A program made the translations under genes and the position numbers. The notes under the pieces were generated by a model, which had not been told where the DNA came from, ran no database searches, and saw only the letters and a program-made list of their open reading frames with translations. A DNA stretch of 34,013 bases from Gammaproteobacteria bacterium (GTDB lineage: Bacteria; Pseudomonadota; Gammaproteobacteria; SpSt-1174): contig JARRKE010000018.1 of NCBI GenBank assembly GCA_037388465.1, positions 1 through 34,013 of the forward strand, read 5' to 3'. Positions 33,541-34,013 of this stretch are shown in pieces (positions within the stretch are counted from its first letter, which is position 1; each line of letters starts with the position of its first letter).

Positions 33541-34013
33541 GACTTAATCAGCCACACCACCGTCACCAGCCACAGCAGCACGGTGACGAGAATATGCGGA
33601 TCGCGCAGCAGGTCGCGGGCGGTATCCTGACCCCGACCCTGCCCATGCAGCAGATAGATGTAGCGGAAGATGCCGTACATCACGAACGGAACGGTGTAGA
33701 TCAGGTTGGCGGTACCCTGGATCTGCACCGTCTCCGGACTCACGGTATACAGGCCGTAGCTCATGATGGTGCCGGTCGCGGTGATGCCGATCATCTTGTC
33801 CAGCAGAGGCGGACTGTAATGCGCCAGCACCTCGCGCTGCGCCTTGTCGCTATCACCGGTCTCGATCAGCTCGGCCCGGCGCTTGGCGAACCCCAGGAAC
33901 AGGGTCAGCATCAAACCGGTGAGCAGCAACCATTGCGAGGGCGGAATCCCCACCCCCAGCGTACCGGCGAGTATGCGCAGCATGAAACCGGCCGCGATGA
34001 TGAACACATCCAG
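33537..34013 (-). CDS. UbiA-family prenyltransferase, most like decaprenyl-phosphate phosphoribosyltransferase (cut by window edge)
   Basis: The frame is open to the last base of the window, so the 5' end and the first catalytic Asp-rich motif lie outside. The visible 158 residues hold several membrane spans. FLGFAKRRAELIE and the PFVMYGIFRYIYLLH block match the C-terminal half of decaprenyl-phosphate phosphoribosyltransferase-like UbiA proteins. In mycobacteria these make decaprenylphosphoryl-5-phosphoribose, the precursor of arabinose donors. Other UbiA members (quinone or haem prenyltransferases) have different C-terminal blocks, but the missing half would be needed to be sure. Confidence 0.8.
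   Translation of the reverse strand: MDVFIIAAGFMLRILAGTLGVGIPPSQWLLLTGLMLTLFLGFAKRRAELIETGDSDKAQREVLAHYSPPLLDKMIGITATGTIMSYGLYTVSPETVQIQGTANLIYTVPFVMYGIFRYIYLLHGQGRGQDTARDLLRDPHILVTVLLWLVTVVWLIKS

Noticed and set aside
1-34013. CRISPR arrays, tRNA, rRNA, insertion sequences or prophage genes
   Set aside because: No regularly spaced repeats, no tRNA T-arm pattern, no transposase or phage motifs were seen anywhere in the window.

Overview
The window looks like chromosomal DNA of a GC-rich gammaproteobacterium, probably an autotrophic or sulfur-associated lineage near the Ectothiorhodospiraceae or Thioalkalivibrio-type groups. That placement is inference. It rests on a his cluster running straight into tatABC, a PPi-type phosphofructokinase facing a class I fructose-1,6-bisphosphatase, an exported DsrE-like protein, an FNR with all four Fe-S cysteines, a sigma-54 promoter at amtB and two lipid A acyltransferase homologues. 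There are no tRNA or rRNA genes, no CRISPR array, no insertion sequences and no phage genes. Both edges cut a gene.

Layout. 1-4815: two tandem c-di-GMP proteins (GGDEF-EAL, the first cut at its 5' end); the second is a membrane PAS-GGDEF-EAL protein whose EAL domain looks degenerate. 4857-7471: divergent pfp and fbp (opposing F6P/FBP steps) and a strong terminator. 7558-9450: exported PEBP-like protein, CinA-like protein, exported DsrE-like protein. 9500-13485: hemH, an HNH nuclease, a PilZ c-di-GMP receptor and gpmI. 13582-18985 (minus strand): hisB-hisH-hisA-hisF-hisE-tatA-(45-aa ORF)-tatB-tatC. The set lacks hisI, and TatC has a long acidic tail. 19175-19951: fnr. 19958-22035: amtB with a sigma-54 promoter and a translationally coupled unknown gene where glnK would often be. 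22127-24095: overlapping operon of a membrane protein, proline iminopeptidase and D-aminoacyl-tRNA deacylase. 24213-27663 (plus strand): tyrosine-phosphatase-like protein, ttcA, a lipid A acyltransferase and an orphan periplasmic binding protein. 27712-34013 (minus strand): a tightly packed envelope operon.

How the genes fit together. The his and tat genes form one long minus-strand unit that probably starts at a promoter between hisB and fnr. The two GGDEF-EAL proteins and the PilZ protein can make, break down and sense c-di-GMP. The right-hand operon joins a UbiA-family prenyltransferase (most like decaprenyl-phosphate phosphoribosyltransferases), a YbhN/AglD-like membrane protein, a REC-only regulator, an ArnT/PMT-like glycosyltransferase, a small methyltransferase, a lipoprotein NodB-fold deacetylase, a TPR protein and an LpxL/LpxM-like acyltransferase. 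Four of its junctions are 4-base start/stop overlaps. Together they could be a polyprenyl-phosphate-sugar route for modifying lipid A or another surface glycan; this is the best candidate for an undescribed system in the window.
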